From Ahrensia sp. (GTDB lineage Bacteria > Pseudomonadota > Alphaproteobacteria > Rhizobiales > Rhizobiaceae), in the NCBI GenBank assembly GCA_002706335.1, contig PAKZ01000032.1, forward strand, positions 33,466 through 97,465: a DNA stretch of 64,000 bases, read 5' to 3'. The notes under the pieces are model-generated. The model was not told the origin of the DNA, did not search any database, and saw only the letters and a program-made list of their open reading frames with translations. Within the stretch, counting starts at the first letter, position 1; every line of letters starts with the position of its first letter. A program made the position numbers and the translations under genes. Below, piece by piece: positions 53,329 through 63,511 of the stretch.

Positions 53329-54776
53329 CAATGCACCGTGCAGACCAGGCACGGATCGAATGAACGAACGATATGCTGCACGGCGACCGGCTCGGTTTCC
53401 CCCTGCCTCACCGGTGCGCCCTCCAGCGCCTGCTCAAGCGGTCCGGGAATGCCGTTCGCGTCGCGTGGTGAGAAGTTCCAGGTGGTCGGCGCGATGATCT
53501 GATAGTTGGCAATTCTGCCGTTTTCGATCTTCAGCCAGTGCCCGAGCGAACCCCGCGCGGCCTCCGTCAGTCCGGCCCCCTCTCCGTCATCCGGCATCTT
53601 CGAATGATCGATGAAGCGCTCGCCCGGCCGCAACCCATCCACCCAGCCTTCCATGGCGATCGTCACCAACGCCACTTCGAGCAGCCTTGCCACAACGCGG
53701 GCATGAACATTGCCGCCGTCTCGCGCGGCGAGATCGCGGATCAGCGGATGCCCGTCGACCAGTTGCCGCGAAAGCGCCCCGACCTCCGCAATCTCGCCGC
53801 CAAGCCGCGGCGCCTTGCACCAGCTATAGGCGTCCGAACGCTCGACATCCGGCAACGTCTCGCCTGTCAGCGGCGGCATCGCGCCCTCGCTCGCCTTGTA
53901 CCAGGCATGGCTGACATCCTCGGCAATCGCCGAACTGTCCAGTGCCTCGACATCGTTATTGAAAACACCCTGCGCGAACAGCGGACGCCCGCCCGCGCCA
54001 TAGGCTCCGAAGCTCATGAATTCCCCGCTCGACGGGCCAAGTCTGTTCAGGCCGAGCTTCTCCGACAAGGACAGGAAATGCCGGAAATCGCTGGATTCAG
54101 GGCGCTTTTCGGAGGCCCACGCCTCCAGCTCCGCAGCCGAGGAAAGCGACGCGATCCGTTCAAGACTGTCGCCGAACAAGGTTCTTTCAAGAAACCGTCG
54201 AAACGACGACAGGATCGCCGCCATTCGCGCGACCTCTCCGGAACTGACCGCGCGCGTCGAACCGCCGGGCTGGACCGAGAGCGTATGCGGCCACTTGCCG
54301 GCAAGGATACCCATCAGATGCATGAACTGGGCGCGCGCCGGCAAAATGTCCTGCGACGCAGTCCCTTTCAGAGCCACGAACCGCTCATGCGCCGCCAAAT
54401 GCCAGGCCTCGTCGCGATACACGTCGCGGGCGAAGTCCGGCATGAAGAAAAGGTAGAAATGCGTCAGATGGTCGGCAACATTCTCGGTTGCATGCACCAG
54501 GTCGACTGCCAGTTCCCCGTTCGGCGGCATGACGACACCCTGCGCTTCGGCCAGCGCTTTCGCCGCCGCGACCGACTGCGACACTGAGCAGATACCGCAG
54601 ATGCGCGGAGCATAAACGAGAGCGTCCGCCGGCGGTTTGCCGGTCAATATCCGCTCGAACCCGCGATAAAGCGGCGAGTTAACGCGCGCCGTCTCAACCC
54701 GCCCGTCCTCGATATCGAGCTTGACCTCGAGATCGCCTTCGACGCGATTGAACGGGCCGACGATGAGCCTCGTCAT
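53328..54776 (-). CDS. hupV: regulatory (H2-sensing) NiFe hydrogenase large subunit HupV
   Basis: 482 aa NiFe-site subunit of the cytoplasmic hydrogen sensor. The L1 motif is RICGICSVSQ (residues 58-67), with Gln where energy-converting enzymes have His; this is known for HupV/HoxC. The C-terminal motif DPCLVCTVH ends exactly at the final histidine, so there is no extension for a maturation protease, again as in sensors. The start at 54776 (MTRLIVGPFNRVEGD) overlaps hupU by ATGA. It works with HupU, HupT and HupR to switch on hydrogenase genes. Confidence 0.92.
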   Translation of the reverse strand: MTRLIVGPFNRVEGDLEVKLDIEDGRVETARVNSPLYRGFERILTGKPPADALVYAPRICGICSVSQSVAAAKALAEAQGVVMPPNGELAVDLVHATENVADHLTHFYLFFMPDFARDVYRDEAWHLAAHERFVALKGTASQDILPARAQFMHLMGILAGKWPHTLSVQPGGSTRAVSSGEVARMAAILSSFRRFLERTLFGDSLERIASLSSAAELEAWASEKRPESSDFRHFLSLSEKLGLNRLGPSSGEFMSFGAYGAGGRPLFAQGVFNNDVEALDSSAIAEDVSHAWYKASEGAMPPLTGETLPDVERSDAYSWCKAPRLGGEIAEVGALSRQLVDGHPLIRDLAARDGGNVHARVVARLLEVALVTIAMEGWVDGLRPGERFIDHSKMPDDGEGAGLTEAARGSLGHWLKIENGRIANYQIIAPTTWNFSPRDANGIPGPLEQALEGAPVRQGETEPVAVQHIVRSFDPCLVCTVH

Positions 54777-55801
54777 CGCGTCTTCTTCTGCCGGTCGGCC
54801 GGCGGCCTCGTCAAATGGTCTGCGACCGCGTTTTCCTTCAGCCGAGGCGGCGTCGCCGCCTTCGAGAGTGAAGCCAGGGCCACGAACCAGGCCTTCGGCA
54901 TGTCGGTCGGCAGCCCCACCGGTATGCCCGATATCTTCGGGGTCAGCGTGAAGGAGTGGCCGGGCTCCTCGAAGCCCGGCGCCGTGCAATTGATGCAGGG
55001 ATAGCCACCATCGAGGCAGGAACCGGAGCCGTTCCAGGCCCGCATGTTGCAGTCCGCGCGCGCCTGGGTGCCCTTGCAGCCCAGATTTTCCATCATGCAG
55101 CCGAGGTCGCAGAGCTTTTCCGCGCTTGCCTTGAACTCGTAGAACTCGTTACGCGCGCAGCCGTGATGGACAAGATGCATCGTGTAGGAAAGCGGCCGCT
55201 CCCACTCGTCGATCTCGCTCGTGCCGAAGCGCCCCGCTGCGATCATGTGCAGCATTTCGGTCAGCCAGCCCGGATGGATGGGACAACCGGCGACATTGAT
55301 CACCGGCATGCCGGATTGCGATCGGAAATCCGTCCCGAGCAGCCCCCCCTCCTTCTGTCCGTCATAGGAGAGACCGCAGGCTTCGACTTCGTTCGCGCCG
55401 GCTGCGGTGATGCCGCCATAGGCGGCGCAGCTTCCGACCGCGACCACATGGCCGGCCTTTGCCGCGAGATCCGAAATCCAGTCCATCACCGGCCGGTCCG
55501 TCCCCGCCATCATGTGGAAGCGTCCGGTCCCGTTCGGCCCGCGCATGATCGAGCCTTCCAGGCAAAGGATGTCGAGCGTCTCCTCGCCACCGATGATCCG
55601 CTCCATGATGTCGATCACGGCGCGGCCGCTCTGTTCGCTCAGCGAGGGATGCCACAGCACCTCGATATTGGCCGCTTCGAAGGTCGCCAGCAGGTCGGGG
55701 CCCTCCGCGCCGATCAGCGACAGCGTACAGCCGCCGCATCCGCCGGACTGCATCCAGAAAAGACGCAAGGGGCGCCGACGTTCAGGCAGCGGACGCGTCA
55801 T
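54773..55801 (-). CDS. hupU: regulatory NiFe hydrogenase small subunit HupU
   Basis: 342 aa, carries the iron-sulfur clusters of the H2 sensor. Proximal cluster ligands start at QSGGCGGCTLSL and GSCAAYGG; GCPIHPGW and the C-terminal GSCLDGGYPCINCTAPGFEEPGHSF hold the others. There is no twin-arginine signal (it begins [16 protein letters not shown]), so the protein stays in the cytoplasm as sensors do. Its start lies 20 bases inside the end of hupT. Confidence 0.92.
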   Translation of the reverse strand: MTRPLPERRRPLRLFWMQSGGCGGCTLSLIGAEGPDLLATFEAANIEVLWHPSLSEQSGRAVIDIMERIIGGEETLDILCLEGSIMRGPNGTGRFHMMAGTDRPVMDWISDLAAKAGHVVAVGSCAAYGGITAAGANEVEACGLSYDGQKEGGLLGTDFRSQSGMPVINVAGCPIHPGWLTEMLHMIAAGRFGTSEIDEWERPLSYTMHLVHHGCARNEFYEFKASAEKLCDLGCMMENLGCKGTQARADCNMRAWNGSGSCLDGGYPCINCTAPGFEEPGHSFTLTPKISGIPVGLPTDMPKAWFVALASLSKAATPPRLKENAVADHLTRPPADRQKKTR

Positions 55802-57155
55802 CGGCCGGTACTCTTACAGTGAACTCTGCGCCGCCTTCCGGCCGGTTGGCCGCCGTAAGGTCGCCGCCCTGCTTCATCGCCATGTTGTAGGAGACATAGA
55901 GACCGAGCCCGGTCCCCGCCCCGATCGGCTTGGTCGTAAAGAACGGTTCGAAAATCTTGTCGATGCGTTCGAGCGGAATGCCCGGCCCGTTGTCGGCGAC
56001 GCGGATGACGACGTCTCCGCCAACCCGCTCTCCGGTGACCACGATCTCACCCTTCGGTTCGCCTTCCAGCACATCCGCCGCGTTTTGCACAAGATTGACG
56101 ATGATCTGGTGCAACTGCCCTTTTCGCCCGCGCAGTTCGAGCTTGTCGGGAATATCGAGCCGGACGGCGGGCTTGACGCGCTGGGTCTTGATCACCCAGT
56201 CGGCCGCCGTGCGCACCAGCCGCGTGATGTTGAAGCTTTCGGCCGTCTCCTCCTGGTTGGAGGAAAACCGCCTGAGATCCTGGACGATATCGCGAACCCG
56301 TTCCGCGCCTTCCAGCGTGCCGTCGACCAGCGGGCCGATGTCCTGCAAGACGCGGTCGATCTTGAGGCTCTTGCGCAACGCGTCCATTTCGGCGGGATTG
56401 CCGCCCGATCCGTCACAGGCCGAAAGATATTCGGTAATCGCCGCGCCATAGCGCTTCAGCGCATACATGTTACCGAAGACGAAGCTGATCGGGTTGTTAA
56501 GCTCATGGGCGACGCCGGCGACAAGACGTCCGAGCGCCGCCATCTTTTCCGACACCATCATGCGCTGCTGGGTTTGCGTCAGTTTCTGGTGGGCGCTGTC
56601 GAGTTCGCGATAGGCGCGCTGCAATTCACCGATAGGCCGCCCGACCAGCACCATGCCGACAAGGCGGCCACGATGGTCGCATCGCGGCGTGCAATTGACC
56701 GAGATCAGCGCCTTTTGAGGGTCGGAGGCCCCCAGAGACAGATCGCGCTGCGCGACGATCCGGCCTTCCTTGAGTTCCGGCAGCAATCCGGCGACAGCGG
56801 CCCTGCTCTCCTCGTCGAAGAGGTCCGTGACAGGCAGGCCGACGAGATCGCGCTCGCGCCGGCCGGTGGTCGCTTCCAGCGCGGGATTGACCTGCTGGAT
56901 CTGCCCCTTGGTGTCGCACACGATCAGCACGTCGGTCATCGCGGCGAGCACAGAGCCGATGAAGGCATGCGCCTCCTCGAGCCGCGCGTTCTTCTCCTCA
57001 AGCTCGGTCTGGGATTCGACCAGCTCCGAATAGACCTCATCCATCTTCTGGATGACGTCGATCCATACATCCTCGCCGCCCTCGCCGATCGGCAATCTGC
57101 CGGGTTGCGAGGGCGCGCCGGTCGAAAGTCGGAGCTTGTGCGAATGGGTCAGCAT
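55782..57155 (-). CDS. hupT: sensor histidine kinase HupT (hydrogenase regulation)
   Basis: 457 aa, no membrane segments. A coiled-coil lead (residues about 35-65) precedes a PAS domain (about 65-180). The phospho-acceptor is His217 ([13 protein letters not shown]), and the ATP-binding domain has [17 protein letters not shown] and TGLGLYVSY. In Rhodobacter, HupT is held in check by the HupUV sensor when H2 is present and otherwise phosphorylates HupR to inactivate it. The adjacency with hupUV and hupR fits this circuit. Confidence 0.9.
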   Translation of the reverse strand: MLTHSHKLRLSTGAPSQPGRLPIGEGGEDVWIDVIQKMDEVYSELVESQTELEEKNARLEEAHAFIGSVLAAMTDVLIVCDTKGQIQQVNPALEATTGRRERDLVGLPVTDLFDEESRAAVAGLLPELKEGRIVAQRDLSLGASDPQKALISVNCTPRCDHRGRLVGMVLVGRPIGELQRAYRELDSAHQKLTQTQQRMMVSEKMAALGRLVAGVAHELNNPISFVFGNMYALKRYGAAITEYLSACDGSGGNPAEMDALRKSLKIDRVLQDIGPLVDGTLEGAERVRDIVQDLRRFSSNQEETAESFNITRLVRTAADWVIKTQRVKPAVRLDIPDKLELRGRKGQLHQIIVNLVQNAADVLEGEPKGEIVVTGERVGGDVVIRVADNGPGIPLERIDKIFEPFFTTKPIGAGTGLGLYVSYNMAMKQGGDLTAANRPEGGAEFTVRVPADDASAA

Positions 57156-57161
57156 GGCGTC

Positions 57162-58661
57162 CTATGCCGTCGAGCCTGCCGCCCGGCGCGTCGCCGGATG
57201 CGGGTTGACGTTTTCAAGTCCGTAACGCTCCAGCTTCGAGCGCAGGCCGACACGCGACAGGCCCAGTTCGCGCGCGGCGCGGGACTTGTTCCAGCGGTGG
57301 CGGATCAGCGTTTCGCGGATGATGCGGGCCTCCAGCGTTTCAATACGGTCCTTCAGCGTCCCCTCGATATCCGCGATCGCCGCGTCGTCTCCGGCATCTG
57401 CATCGGCGGGGTCTGCCCGCAGAATATGACGCGACAACAGCTCCGCGCCAAGCGCCTGGCCTTCCGGCCCCATCACCAGCATCTGCTGGATCTCGTTTTG
57501 CATCTCGCGCCCATTGCCCGGCCAGCCATAATTGCGCATGCAGTCGACGGCCTCGTCGGTAAAGCCGGTCACCTGCTTGCCGAGATGGTCGGCCGCTCGC
57601 GCAAGCAGCGCCCGGGCAAGCACCGGTATGTCGCCGCGCCGGTCCCTGAGGTCGGGTATACGGATCACCATGCCGGCGAGCCGGTAATAAAGGTCGGCAC
57701 GAAAGCGCCGTGCCCGCACCTCCTCCTCCAGGTCCTTGTTCGTCGCCGCGATCACGCGCACATCCACCTTGCGCGTCTTGGTGCTGCCCACCGGGCGGAT
57801 CTCGCCCTCCTGCAACACGCGCAGAAGCTTCACCTGGAACGCCGGCGACACTTCGCCGATCTCGTCGAGAAACACCGAGCCGCCATTGGCCCGCTCGAAC
57901 AGTCCCATATGGTCCTCGACCGCGCCGGTAAAGGCGCCGCGCTTGTGGCCGAACAACTCGCTTTCCAGCAACTCGTCCGGCAGCGCGCCGCAATTCTCCA
58001 CGACGAAGGGCTTGTTCCAGCGCAACGATCCGTAATGCAGCGCCCGCGCCGCCAGTTCCTTGCCGGTTCCCGAGGAGCCAGACAGCAGCACCGGCACGTC
58101 ATAGGGCGCGACCTGCCTCAGCGTCGAACAGACCGCATTCATCGGGCTGTCCCGGCCCCGAACGATCCCGTCGTCGAAATCATAGTCCCGCCGGAGCTTC
58201 TCACGCCGGTCGCTGACCTTGCGGCTCGCCTCCGACGGCGACATCTTCAGTTCGATCGCCAGCAATTCATTCTCGCGCTGAAGCTCGTAGAGCCGGCACG
58301 CCGTCTTCAGCGTCAGGATCAGCCCTTCCGGGTGCCAGGGCTTGGTGATGTACTGGAAGATGCCGGCCTCATTGATGCCGTCGATGATGTCATGCGCATC
58401 CGTATAGCCCGAGACGATCATCCGGATGATGTCCGGCCAGCGCGTGCGCACCGATTTCAGGAACTCGACGCCGGTCTGGTCGGGCATGCGCTGGTCGCAC
58501 AGAACCACCTGCACCCATTCGCTTTCCAGAACCGCCTCCGCCTCGGCGATGGTCGACGCGGTCCTGACATCGAATTCCTCGTCCAGGATGCGCTCAAGCG
58601 ACTCCAGCGAACGGATCTCGTCGTCGACCACCAGGATCGTCGGCAATGACGCTTCGGTCAT
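57162..58661 (-). CDS. hupR: NtrC-type response regulator HupR/HoxA (hydrogenase activator)
   Basis: 499 aa. A receiver domain with Asp56 (VVLCDQRMPDQ), an AAA+ sigma-54 interaction domain with Walker A GSSGTGKE (about 195-202) and an intact GAFTGA loop (242-247), and a C-terminal Fis-type helix-turn-helix (IRHRWNKSRAARELGLSRVGLRSKLERYG). The intact GAFTGA loop suggests sigma-54 activation of hydrogenase genes. In relatives the unphosphorylated form is the active one. Confidence 0.9.
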   Translation of the reverse strand: MTEASLPTILVVDDEIRSLESLERILDEEFDVRTASTIAEAEAVLESEWVQVVLCDQRMPDQTGVEFLKSVRTRWPDIIRMIVSGYTDAHDIIDGINEAGIFQYITKPWHPEGLILTLKTACRLYELQRENELLAIELKMSPSEASRKVSDRREKLRRDYDFDDGIVRGRDSPMNAVCSTLRQVAPYDVPVLLSGSSGTGKELAARALHYGSLRWNKPFVVENCGALPDELLESELFGHKRGAFTGAVEDHMGLFERANGGSVFLDEIGEVSPAFQVKLLRVLQEGEIRPVGSTKTRKVDVRVIAATNKDLEEEVRARRFRADLYYRLAGMVIRIPDLRDRRGDIPVLARALLARAADHLGKQVTGFTDEAVDCMRNYGWPGNGREMQNEIQQMLVMGPEGQALGAELLSRHILRADPADADAGDDAAIADIEGTLKDRIETLEARIIRETLIRHRWNKSRAARELGLSRVGLRSKLERYGLENVNPHPATRRAAGSTA

Positions 58662-58696
58662 GATGCGGCCCTCCTCCGCAACGAAATTCCCATGGC

Positions 58697-59734
58697 TCAG
58701 CAGATCCTCGGCAATTGCTCGCCGGCCAGCCAGTCGACCACGCGCGTACCGCCGAAGCCGGTCTTCATCTGGATCAGATTGACGTCGTCATCGATCACGG
58801 TGCCGATCCGCGCCGCGTCGCCTCCCAGCGGATGGGCCCGCATCACCTCCAGCAGGACATCGGCATCTCCGGCATCGCAGAGGCAGACCAGCTTGCCTTC
58901 ATTGGCCACATAGAGCGGATCGAGGCCGAGCAGTTCGCAGGCCGCCGCGACATCGGGCTTCATCGGGATCATCGCCTCGTCCAGCATCATGCCGACATTG
59001 GCCGTGCGCGCGATCTCGTTCAGCGTCGCGGCCAGCCCGCCGCGTGTCGGGTCGCGAAGGACCGCGATCCCCGGCACGGCCTCGACCATCGCCGCTACCA
59101 TTCCATGCAACGCCGCGGAATCGGAGCGGATTTCGGTCTCGAATTCGAGGCTCTCTCGTTTTGACAGGATCGCGACACCATGATCGCCGATGGAGCCCGA
59201 CAGGAGAACCGCCTGCCCCGGTTTCGCGCACTCCACCGACACATGCACGCCGTCCGGCACGACGCCGAGGCCGGTCGTCGTGATAAAGACGCCGTCGCCC
59301 TTGCCCTTCTCGACGACCTTGGTGTCGCCGGTGACGATCGGCACGCCCGCCTCCTTCGCGGCCCGCGCCATCGACATGACGATGCGCTCGAGATCGGCCA
59401 GCGGAAAGCCTTCCTCCAGAATGAAGCCGGCAGTCAGATAGAGCGGCCGTGCGCCAGTCATCGCGACATCATTGAGCGTGCCATGCACCGACAAGGAGCC
59501 GATATCGCCGCCGGGAAAGAACAGCGGCGAGATCACGTGCCCGTCGGTCGACATGACCAGCCGGCCGTTCTGCGGCTCAAGCAGCGCCCCGTCATTGCCC
59601 TGGGCGAGGATCGGGTTTCCCAGATGGCGCTGGAACAGGTCGGCGATCAGTTCCGCCATCGCACGCCCGCCGCCGCCATGCGTCATGTCCACGCTTCCCG
59701 CGCGGATAGAGACGCCCTTGTCGACCATGTTCAT
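58697..59734 (-). CDS. hypE: carbamoyl dehydratase HypE
   Basis: 345 aa. Takes the carbamoyl group from HypF onto its C-terminal cysteine and dehydrates it to a thiocyanate. The C-terminal PRIC motif is present (EQLPRIC is the very end), as are MTHGGGGRAMAELI near residue 17 and the ATP-binding GDTKVVEKG. The start at 59734 overlaps hypD by ATGA; a second ATG two codons later is possible. Confidence 0.94.
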   Translation of the reverse strand: MNMVDKGVSIRAGSVDMTHGGGGRAMAELIADLFQRHLGNPILAQGNDGALLEPQNGRLVMSTDGHVISPLFFPGGDIGSLSVHGTLNDVAMTGARPLYLTAGFILEEGFPLADLERIVMSMARAAKEAGVPIVTGDTKVVEKGKGDGVFITTTGLGVVPDGVHVSVECAKPGQAVLLSGSIGDHGVAILSKRESLEFETEIRSDSAALHGMVAAMVEAVPGIAVLRDPTRGGLAATLNEIARTANVGMMLDEAMIPMKPDVAAACELLGLDPLYVANEGKLVCLCDAGDADVLLEVMRAHPLGGDAARIGTVIDDDVNLIQMKTGFGGTRVVDWLAGEQLPRIC

Positions 59735-60879
59735 GCCGCGTCCGCCTTTTGCCGCGCCGGATCCCGGAAGCGCCCATAGGTCCAGTAGGCAGCGCACGCG
59801 CCCTCGGAGGAGACCATGCAGGAACCCATCGGATTTTCCGGCGTGCAGACCGTGCCGAACAGCTTGCAGTCCGTCGGTTTCTTCACCCCGCGCAGGATCG
59901 CCGGGCATTCGCAGGACTTGGTCTCGCGCGACTGCTTCTCGGAAACCGTGAACCGCTTCTCGGCATCGAAGAAAGCATAGGCATCGCGGATGCGCAGCGC
60001 GCTATGGGGCACCGAGCCCAGTCCGCGCCATTCGAAGCTTTCGCGCAGTTCCAGCACCTCGCCGGTCAGCGCCTGTGCCTTTCGGTTGCCTTCGCGCGTA
60101 ACCACGCGGGTATATTCGTTTTCGACCTCGGCCCGGCCCTCATTGACCTGCCGGATCAGCATCAGAACCGATTGCATGACGTCGAGCGGTTCGAATCCGG
60201 CGATGACCACGGGCTTCTGGTATTTCTCGGCCGCCGCCTCATAGGGCTTCGAACCGATCACAGCGCTGACATGGGACGGCCCCAGGAAGCCATCGATCTT
60301 GGCCGGACCGCCAGGTGCGAAATCATCGGAATCGAGGATGTGGCCGATTGCCGGCGGGGTCAGGACGTGGTTGCAGAAGACCGAGAAGTTCTCCAGCCCT
60401 TCGGCCTCCGCCTGCTTGATCGCGACCGCGGTCGGTGGCGTGGTCGTCTCGAAGCCGATGGCGAAGAACACGACCTGCCGGTCCGGATTGTCGCGCGCGA
60501 TCTTCAGCGCATCCAGCGTCGAATAGACCATGCGGATGTCCGCGCCGTCGGCCTTGGCCTTGATCAGCGAGCGTTGCTTCGTGCCCGGCACGCGCATCAT
60601 GTCGCCGTAGGAGCACAGGATCGCGCCGTGTTTCTCGGCAAGCTCCACCGCGTCATCGAGGCGGCGAACCGGCAGTACACAGACCGGACAACCCGGACCG
60701 TGCACGAAATGCACATTCTCCGGCATCAGGTCCTGCACGCCATAGCGGAAGATCGCATGCGTGTGCCCGCCGCAGAACTCCATGAAGTGATAGGTCCGGT
60801 CCGCACTCGCCTCGCTGGCGATCTGCCTCGCGAGCTTTTCGGCGAGATCGCCGGCCCGAAACTCGTCGACGTATTTCAT
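59731..60879 (-). CDS. hypD: hydrogenase maturation protein HypD
   Basis: 382 aa, an iron-sulfur protein that, with HypC, builds the Fe(CN)2CO group. The family motifs are FMEFCGGHTHAIFRYG, HGPGCPVCVLPVRRLD, FFAIGFETTTPPTA and CEYTR-region conserved block, with C-terminal cysteines in SCECPAILRGVKKPTDCKLFG. Overlaps hypC by ATGA. Confidence 0.95.
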   Translation of the reverse strand: MKYVDEFRAGDLAEKLARQIASEASADRTYHFMEFCGGHTHAIFRYGVQDLMPENVHFVHGPGCPVCVLPVRRLDDAVELAEKHGAILCSYGDMMRVPGTKQRSLIKAKADGADIRMVYSTLDALKIARDNPDRQVVFFAIGFETTTPPTAVAIKQAEAEGLENFSVFCNHVLTPPAIGHILDSDDFAPGGPAKIDGFLGPSHVSAVIGSKPYEAAAEKYQKPVVIAGFEPLDVMQSVLMLIRQVNEGRAEVENEYTRVVTREGNRKAQALTGEVLELRESFEWRGLGSVPHSALRIRDAYAFFDAEKRFTVSEKQSRETKSCECPAILRGVKKPTDCKLFGTVCTPENPMGSCMVSSEGACAAYWTYGRFRDPARQKADAA

Positions 60880-61130
60880 GCGGCACCTCCCGAAATTTCT
60901 TCCAGTTCCTCCTTCAGGATGCCCGCCTCGGCCATCAACTGCAGGGTGCGCTCCGCCTCCTCGGGGCTGACCTTGTGCAGCGCATAGCCGACATGGACGA
61001 GCACGTAGTCGCCGACTTCGATCTCGTCGAGCAGCGCCACCGAAATGCGTTTCTTGATGCCCTCCAGCGCGACGACCGCCATGTCGTCATCTTCGAGCGC
61101 CGTCACGATCGCAGGAATCGCCAGACACAT
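60876..61130 (-). CDS. hypC: hydrogenase maturation chaperone HypC
   Basis: 84 aa. The diagnostic N-terminus MCLAIPAIV, whose Cys2 holds the Fe(CN)2CO unit together with HypD, fixes the start at 61130. GDYVLVHVGYALHKVSPEEAERTL is the usual second block. The frame remains open upstream only because of base composition. Confidence 0.95.
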   Translation of the reverse strand: MCLAIPAIVTALEDDDMAVVALEGIKKRISVALLDEIEVGDYVLVHVGYALHKVSPEEAERTLQLMAEAGILKEELEEISGGAA

Positions 61131-61140
61131 GATACCTCTC

Positions 61141-62022
61141 CTATTCCGCCGCCGTTCCGAACGGATGACCGGCGAGGACCATTCCGCGCGCAGCCATGAT
61201 CCACACAAGCCAGGCGTCCATCCCCTCGCCGGTTCGCGCAGAGACTTTCAGCACCTTGATCGCCGGATTGACCTTTCGCGCATTGGAAATCGCCTCCTCC
61301 ACGTCGAAGTCGAGATGCGGCAGTAGATCGATCTTGTTGACGAGGACAAGGTCGGAAGCCGCGAACATGTCGGGATATTTAATCGGCTTGTCTTCGCCTT
61401 CGGTGACCGACAGGATCGCCACCTTGTGCGCCTCGCCGAGATCGAAGGCTGCCGGACAGACGAGGTTGCCGACATTCTCGATGAACACGACCGAACCGTC
61501 GGATGGCGTCAGATGCTCGACCGCATGGCCGACCATTTGGCCGTCGAGATGGCATCCTTTGCCGGTGTTGATTTGGATCGCCGGCGCGCCGGTAGCGCGG
61601 ATGCGTTCCGCGTCATTGGCCGTTTGCTGATCGCCCTCCACCACATAGCTTTTTAGCCTGTCGCCGAGCATCTCGATGGTCTTGACGAGCAGCGAGGTCT
61701 TTCCTGATCCCGGGCTCGACACGAGATTCAGGGCGAGAATGCCATGACCGGCGAAAAAGCTCCTGTTTTCAGCCGCATAGGCATTGTTCTTGGCAAGGAT
61801 ATCGTGCTCGAGCTGGATCATGCGCCCCTGGCTCATCCCCGGCACGGACCCGCCCGCTTCCCCGGCGCCGTAGTGCAGCGACCCGTCCTCGCCATGATGG
61901 TGATGATGGCCGTGGTCATGGTCATGATGATGGTGGCCATGATCATGATGGTGATGGCCATGCGCCTTGTCCTTGCCTTCGACCCGGACCTCGCCTTCGC
62001 CGCATCCGCAAACAGTGCACAT
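61141..62022 (-). CDS. hypB: nickel incorporation GTPase HypB with His-rich nickel-storage region
   Basis: 293 aa. It opens [10 protein letters not shown] (an N-terminal nickel-binding CxxCGC), followed by a region with 17 histidines among residues 21-43, and then the GTPase domain: P-loop [31 protein letters not shown] and [11 protein letters not shown]. The His-rich part stores nickel in rhizobial HypB. The start at 62022 shares one base with the hypA stop. Confidence 0.94.
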   Translation of the reverse strand: MCTVCGCGEGEVRVEGKDKAHGHHHHDHGHHHHDHDHGHHHHHGEDGSLHYGAGEAGGSVPGMSQGRMIQLEHDILAKNNAYAAENRSFFAGHGILALNLVSSPGSGKTSLLVKTIEMLGDRLKSYVVEGDQQTANDAERIRATGAPAIQINTGKGCHLDGQMVGHAVEHLTPSDGSVVFIENVGNLVCPAAFDLGEAHKVAILSVTEGEDKPIKYPDMFAASDLVLVNKIDLLPHLDFDVEEAISNARKVNPAIKVLKVSARTGEGMDAWLVWIMAARGMVLAGHPFGTAAE

Positions 62023-62363
62023 CAGTTCACCTCCAGTTCCTTGATCCGCAATTCTTCGCCGCCCGTCACCTGCAACTGGTGCGATCCGCATTTCGGGCAC
62101 GGATCGTAACGCTCTCCGATCACGATCGCGGTTCCGCAGGAAAAGCACCAGGCCTTCCCTTCCGTCTCGATGATATCGAGCGTCGCGCCATCGGCAATCG
62201 AGTCGCGCATCACCACATCGAACCCGAATTTCAGCGCGTCGATTTCGACACCAGACAACGGACCAATCTCCAGGCAGACACGTTTTACCGTATCGAAATT
62301 CTGCGCACGCGCCTGCTCTTTCAGGACGTCCAGAATACCCTCGCAGATCGACATCTCGTGCAT
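62022..62363 (-). CDS. hypA: hydrogenase nickel insertion protein HypA
   Basis: 113 aa. The N-terminal [11 protein letters not shown] supplies the nickel-binding His2, and the zinc site is built from CFSCG and CPKCGS in the C-terminal half. Works with HypB to load nickel. The stop and the hypB start share one base. Confidence 0.95.
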   Translation of the reverse strand: MHEMSICEGILDVLKEQARAQNFDTVKRVCLEIGPLSGVEIDALKFGFDVVMRDSIADGATLDIIETEGKAWCFSCGTAIVIGERYDPCPKCGSHQLQVTGGEELRIKELEVN

Positions 62364-63511
62364 CAGCCGGCCCTCACCTCATAGGCGACACAGGGATCGA
62401 TGGCATTGACGATCAAATGCGCCAGCGCAAGCCGTTCGTCCTCGTCGTGATGCCCGTCCAGCGTTGCCAGACACCGCACCGCGATCCCCTGCCGGTCGAA
62501 ATTCCAGTCTGTCGGCGAGACGATCCTGTACCTGTCTACATGGCCATTGTGGAGCCGTACCACATGAAGGAGCAACCCCCGGGCCGCTTCGACGATACCG
62601 ATTCCTGCGCCCTCCGCATATTCGGAAACGGATTTCGGTTCGGCACCGCCTTCCAGGACCGATCGCATTTCGCCGGGAAGCCGCGCGAGCTCGGCCAGCC
62701 GGGCAAGAAACCGCGCGCCCAACCCGGCATTGTTGAGGCTCGCGACCACGCCGTCGCGTGCGCGGCGCGAAAAAAGCGTTGTCTCGGGTACTGCGGCGTC
62801 GGTCGAGAAAGGCGCCAATCCGCCCGCTCGCGCCAACTGCCTCGGCCAAAGCGCGACGGCATTCGCACCGGGCAGTTCGATAGAGCCGCAATCGATATCG
62901 GCACGGTGCATCCAGCCGCAATCGGCGAGATGCGCGATGAGGCGGGCCGCCGGGCTCTTCGAAGACACGCACCAGTCGATATGACCGACATGCCCTCGCC
63001 GGCTGAGCCAGTAATCAAGCGGTTCGCCGAAAATCTCCTTCTCCAGCAGGCGCTCGGCATCGGCAATCACGTCCAGCGCAGCCTGACCGTTCATTCTTGC
63101 GGCGGCATCGAGAGCGAACGGGTCCGTTCCGTCGAACATCGCAAGCCGAATGCGCGGAAGAAAGGAGATGGCAGGGCGGACCGCTGGGCCTTCCGGCTCG
63201 CCGCCTATGAGCTTCGGCCATTCAAGCGCGATCCGCAGAACGTTTTCGCGCAGATTCTCCATGCAGGTGACCAGCGCCCGCGCGCGTTGAGTGCTCGCAT
63301 CGGCCGCCGATCCGCTAGCGGCTTCCAGCGCCAGCACGGCCGCATGGGCCTGGGCATTGGCGCAAACGCCATAGATTGCCGAGACCAGCGGCATGACCTC
63401 TTCCGGCGCTTGCCCCTTCAGCACCGGCGTGACATCGACCGGACGATCGTAGCGCATGGTTGCGACGCGTCCCCTCGGGAGCGTGATTTCGACTCTCCCT
63501 TCGGAAATCAT
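62363..63511 (-). CDS. hupK: hydrogenase expression/formation protein HupK
   Basis: 382 aa. A degenerate relative of hydrogenase large subunits: the L1-like site reads [10 protein letters not shown] and the C-terminal site reads DPCVAYEV, each with a single cysteine left. HupK is thought to be a scaffold in NiFe-centre assembly. It overlaps hypA by one base and hupJ by four. Confidence 0.88.
   Translation of the reverse strand: MISEGRVEITLPRGRVATMRYDRPVDVTPVLKGQAPEEVMPLVSAIYGVCANAQAHAAVLALEAASGSAADASTQRARALVTCMENLRENVLRIALEWPKLIGGEPEGPAVRPAISFLPRIRLAMFDGTDPFALDAAARMNGQAALDVIADAERLLEKEIFGEPLDYWLSRRGHVGHIDWCVSSKSPAARLIAHLADCGWMHRADIDCGSIELPGANAVALWPRQLARAGGLAPFSTDAAVPETTLFSRRARDGVVASLNNAGLGARFLARLAELARLPGEMRSVLEGGAEPKSVSEYAEGAGIGIVEAARGLLLHVVRLHNGHVDRYRIVSPTDWNFDRQGIAVRCLATLDGHHDEDERLALAHLIVNAIDPCVAYEVRAG

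Noticed and set aside
53328..55801. Uptake hydrogenase structural genes (hupSL)
   Set aside because: No Tat signal on the small subunit, no C-terminal extension on the large subunit and Gln in L1; these are sensor features.
55512..58649. 1045-codon open frame on the plus strand
   Set aside because: It is antisense to hupT and hupR, arises from high GC codon use, and its translation has no recognisable domain.
61890..61965. Tandem repeat or CRISPR-like array
   Set aside because: The repetitive CAT/GAT sequence is the in-frame histidine tract of HypB; there are no spacers.
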